Part shown: one piece after another, positions 40,629 to 42,471 of the stretch | How positions within the stretch are numbered: position 1 is the first letter of the stretch | How the letters are laid out: each line of letters opens with the position of its first letter | Source of the DNA: CAZEQD01 sp964514305 | GTDB taxonomy: Bacteria; Acidobacteriota; Aminicenantia; Aminicenantales; Aminicenantaceae | Direction: 5' to 3' | Length of the DNA stretch: 42,471 bases | Assembly (NCBI GenBank): GCA_964514305.1 | Contig: CAZEQD010000014.1 | Span: 1-42,471, forward strand | Notes under the pieces: model-generated | What the model was told of the DNA's origin: nothing | The model's input: the letters and a program-made list of their open reading frames with translations, nothing else | Databases searched by the model: none | Translations under genes and position numbers: made by a program

Positions 40629-40674
40629 CGAGCCTGGATTAATTATCTATTCCCCAAAAAAATAAAACCTTTTT

Positions 40675-41016
40675 TTACCTTTTTTCTTTTAGCCTAGCTG
40701 CTTTTCCTTTGAGCTTCCGCAGATAATATAGTTTAGCTCTCCTCACTTTTCCTCTGCGGATGACCTCAATCTTTTTAATCATCTGAGAATGTAGAGGAAA
40801 AATCCTTTCAACTCCGATGCCAAAAGAAACCTTACGCACAGTGAAAGTCGCCCCCAAGCCGGAGCCTCTTTTAGCAATTACATTCCCCTGGAATATTTGG
40901 ATTCGCTCTTTATTTCCTTCTCTGATAATAACATGAACTTTAACCGTATCCCCTACCTTAAAGTTATCTATATCTTTTTTTATTTGGCTCTCTTCTACTA
41001 AATTAATCAGATTCAT
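40675..41016 (-). CDS. rplS: 50S ribosomal protein L19
   Basis: Large-subunit protein near the 30S interface. The 113-residue frame shows DTVKVHVIIREGNKERIQIFQG, the family hallmark TFTVRKVSFGIGVERIFPLHS, and RRGKVRRAKLYYLRKLKGKAARL. Length is typical. ATG 41016 overlaps the trmD end by 14 bases, as expected in the rimM-trmD-rplS operon. Confidence 0.97.
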   Translation of the reverse strand: MNLINLVEESQIKKDIDNFKVGDTVKVHVIIREGNKERIQIFQGNVIAKRGSGLGATFTVRKVSFGIGVERIFPLHSQMIKKIEVIRRGKVRRAKLYYLRKLKGKAARLKEKR

Positions 41017-41755
41017 AGTTTTTTCCCTTCCATTCAGATTTTATTTCTTCCAGTATTTTCTTATCTTTAGTAGATAGTTTCAATTTTTTTATCATTTCCG
41101 GCCTTAGCAGCCAAGTCTTTTCCAGCGATTTTTTTCGCCTCCACAGAGCAATTTTCTCATGATCCCCAGAAAACAAAACATCAGGCACTTTCAGGCCTCT
41201 AAAGTTTCGAGGTCGCGTATACTGAGGAAAATCCAACACTCCTGTGAAAAATGAATCTTTTTTTACAGATTCCATTCTACCTACAACACCGGGAATAAAC
41301 CTGGCCACGGCTTCGATAACCACTAAGGTAGCAACTTCACCTCCAGTAAGGATATAATCTCCTATGGAGACCTCATCTGTAACTAAATACTGATTCACCC
41401 GCTCATCTACTCCTTCATAGCGTCCGCAGATAAGAATAATCTGGGAATACCCAGCCCACTGTTGGGCTAAATTATAATCAAATTTCTTGCCCTGAGGAGA
41501 CAGGAGGAAGACCGCTGATCTTTCACTTCCTCTTATCTCCTCTACTGCTGCAAAGATAGGCTCTGGCTTAAGGACCATTCCCTGGCCGCCACCAAAAGGT
41601 CGATCATCAACCTGGCGGTGTTTGTCCTGGCTGAAGTCTCTCAAATTGTGAACTTTAATTTCAAGCAAGCCTTTGTCCAAAGCTTTCTTGAGGATTCCAG
41701 CTGAAAAAACACTTCTAAATATCCCAGGAAAGATAGTAATTATATCAAATCTCAT
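41003..41755 (-). CDS. trmD: tRNA (guanine-N1-)-methyltransferase
   Basis: SPOUT methyltransferase making m1G37 in tRNAs, which prevents +1 frameshifting. Start MRFDIITIFPGIF, KPFGGGQGM-like segment (DDRPFGGGQGMVLKPEP), and the knot motifs LICGRYEGVDERV and EVSIGDYILTGGE are present, followed by YTRPRNFRGLKVPDVLFSGDH. Length 250 aa is normal. ATG 41755 overlaps the rimM stop by 11 bases; the end overlaps rplS. Confidence 0.97.
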   Translation of the reverse strand: MRFDIITIFPGIFRSVFSAGILKKALDKGLLEIKVHNLRDFSQDKHRQVDDRPFGGGQGMVLKPEPIFAAVEEIRGSERSAVFLLSPQGKKFDYNLAQQWAGYSQIILICGRYEGVDERVNQYLVTDEVSIGDYILTGGEVATLVVIEAVARFIPGVVGRMESVKKDSFFTGVLDFPQYTRPRNFRGLKVPDVLFSGDHEKIALWRRKKSLEKTWLLRPEMIKKLKLSTKDKKILEEIKSEWKGKNYESD

Positions 41756-42249
41756 TTAAGTCTAAAAGACCTTGAGGAGGATCAATAACTATCTTCCTTT
41801 CTCTCAAATTAACCTCTAGACAAATATCTTGGTTAAAAGGAATTAATTTTTCCTTTGTTCTTGGCCCCACCACCAGCAAATTGTTGTCCTTTATGGAGAG
41901 AAAATCCTCGACCTTGCCTATTACCTGTCCCTCTCTGGAAACTATCTGACAACCTATTATTTGGAAAAGATAATAGTCACCTCCAGCTAAAGGCTCCAGT
42001 TCTTTTTCTGGAAGCCAAACTTCTTGCCCAGCCAGTTGTTGGGCCTCATCAATTGAATCAATCCCTTTCAGTTTGAGAATGTAATAATCTCTTAGAGGAC
42101 GAAAAGATTCAATTTCAAGCTGGCGGTAAATTTCTTCTTTTCTAAGGAAAAGCCTGGAAAAAAAAAGGCGTTGGCGCTTTTAAATGAAGTTTAAGCCTAA
42201 CTTCTCCTTTTCTTCCTTGGCTCCTTACTATCTTTCCGATACTTACCAA
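41745..42249 (-). pseudogene. rimM: Ribosome maturation factor RimM, one-base frameshift in a T9 run
   Basis: 16S processing protein that binds S19. The reading frame from TTG 42249 gives SIGKIVRSQGRKGEVRLKL, a classical RimM start. The remainder is in a neighbouring frame: LFLRKEEIYRQLEIESF, IDEAQQLAGQEVWLP, GGDYYLFQIIGCQIV and FNQDICLEVNLRERKIVIDP, down to TGA at 41747-41745. The switch falls in a run of nine T (minus strand; plus-strand A run 42158-42166). Eight would restore one frame. AAGGA lies before TTG 42249; TTG 42264, overlapping khpA, is an alternative start. The rest is well conserved, so sequence error, slippage or a recent mutation are all possible. Confidence 0.85.
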
Positions 42250-42250
42250 A

Positions 42251-42471
42251 TTATCCTTTTTCAATAATCTCGAGGTTAAATCTCCTTTTTAGCTTCATGC
42301 CAGCCGCACCAAGAATGACTCTTATGGCCCGGGCTGTCCTTCCCTGCTTGCCGATTACCTTGCCTAAATCTTCCGGAGCAACTTTGAGCTCCAAGATGGT
42401 TGTCTGTTCCCCTTCCAACTGGGAAACTTGAACCTTGTCCGGATTATCAACTAATGATTTGGCAATCAATT
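42251..42471 (-). CDS. khpA: KH-domain RNA-binding protein KhpA (5' end outside the window)
   Basis: Small single-KH RNA chaperone usually encoded between rpsP and rimM. The visible 72-73 residues read IAKSLVDNPDKVQV, then LKVAPEDLGKVIGKQGRTA with the GxxG loop GKQG, and end at TAA 42253-42251. By comparison with the family about seven residues are missing, so the true start lies to the right of the window edge. The TTG at 42469 is probably internal. It precedes rimM directly. Confidence 0.93.
   Translation of the reverse strand, partial: LIAKSLVDNPDKVQVSQLEGEQTTILELKVAPEDLGKVIGKQGRTARAIRVILGAAGMKLKRRFNLEIIEKG

Noticed and set aside
6943..42250. tRNA genes or CRISPR arrays in the intergenic regions
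   Set aside because: No T-arm GGTTCGAATCC-like segments with acceptor pairing and no regularly spaced repeats were seen by eye.

Overview
The window is a dense, AT-rich bacterial chromosome segment from a diderm: it has an outer-membrane secretin, a lipoprotein-type gamma-glutamyltransferase and a PpiD-type periplasmic chaperone. Peptide and amino-acid enzymes (M1 peptidase, isoaspartyl dipeptidase, gamma-glutamyltransferase, glutamate dehydrogenase, glutamine synthetase), an acyl-CoA dehydrogenase and remnants of a NuoE/NuoF-type NAD-linked hydrogenase locus suggest an anaerobic, peptide-using member of an uncultivated lineage. An Aminicenantota-like affiliation is a guess from gene content; there is no rRNA here to test it. 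The few clear promoters look sigma-70-like (TTGACA, 17 bases, TATAAT or TAATAT).

Layout. 1-6.94 kb (minus): type IV pilus operon pilC-pilB-pilM-pilN-pilO-pilP-pilQ, the secretin running off the left edge, with a good promoter at 6981-7009. 7.3-11.9 kb (plus): a small membrane ORF, then a PDZ/multi-TM/GAF/PAS sensor kinase and an NtrC-type regulator, probably the pilus regulators. 11.9-14.5 kb (minus): a large secreted M1 peptidase with an apparently leaderless promoter. 14.7-17.5 kb: a nitrogen/polyamine group, with speD and an Lrp/AsnC regulator on minus and glnA on plus behind a leader of about 300 nt that looks like a translational switch.

17.5-20.3 kb is the accessory patch. It has a GC-richer, strongly self-complementary element (candidate structured RNA), a promoter and RBS in front of a decayed nuoE, a nuoF remnant split by an intact gdhA, and an IS481-like transposase stub. 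Joining the two nuoF pieces at an 8-bp direct repeat (TAAAATTT) flanking gdhA restores one reading frame, which points to insertion of gdhA as a compact cassette.

20.3-25.0 kb (plus): M50 site-2 protease, trpS, scpA, scpB, and a gamma-glutamyltransferase interrupted by one in-frame TAG. 25.3-28.7 kb (plus): overlapping ispH, rpsA, an HU-family gene and a HIT gene. 28.7-31.9 kb: acyl-CoA dehydrogenase and a PpiD-like isomerase. 31.9-35.8 kb: a PlsC-like acyltransferase (minus), isoaspartyl dipeptidase and NhaC antiporter (plus). 35.8-42.5 kb (minus): a zinc-ribbon protein, a GAF/sigma-54 activator, a large TPR protein, and the conserved translation cluster khpA-rimM-trmD-rplS-rnhB (leftmost last). 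In that cluster rimM carries a one-base frameshift in a 9-T run, and the rplS-rnhB gap holds competing hairpins.

No tRNA, rRNA or CRISPR array was recognised.
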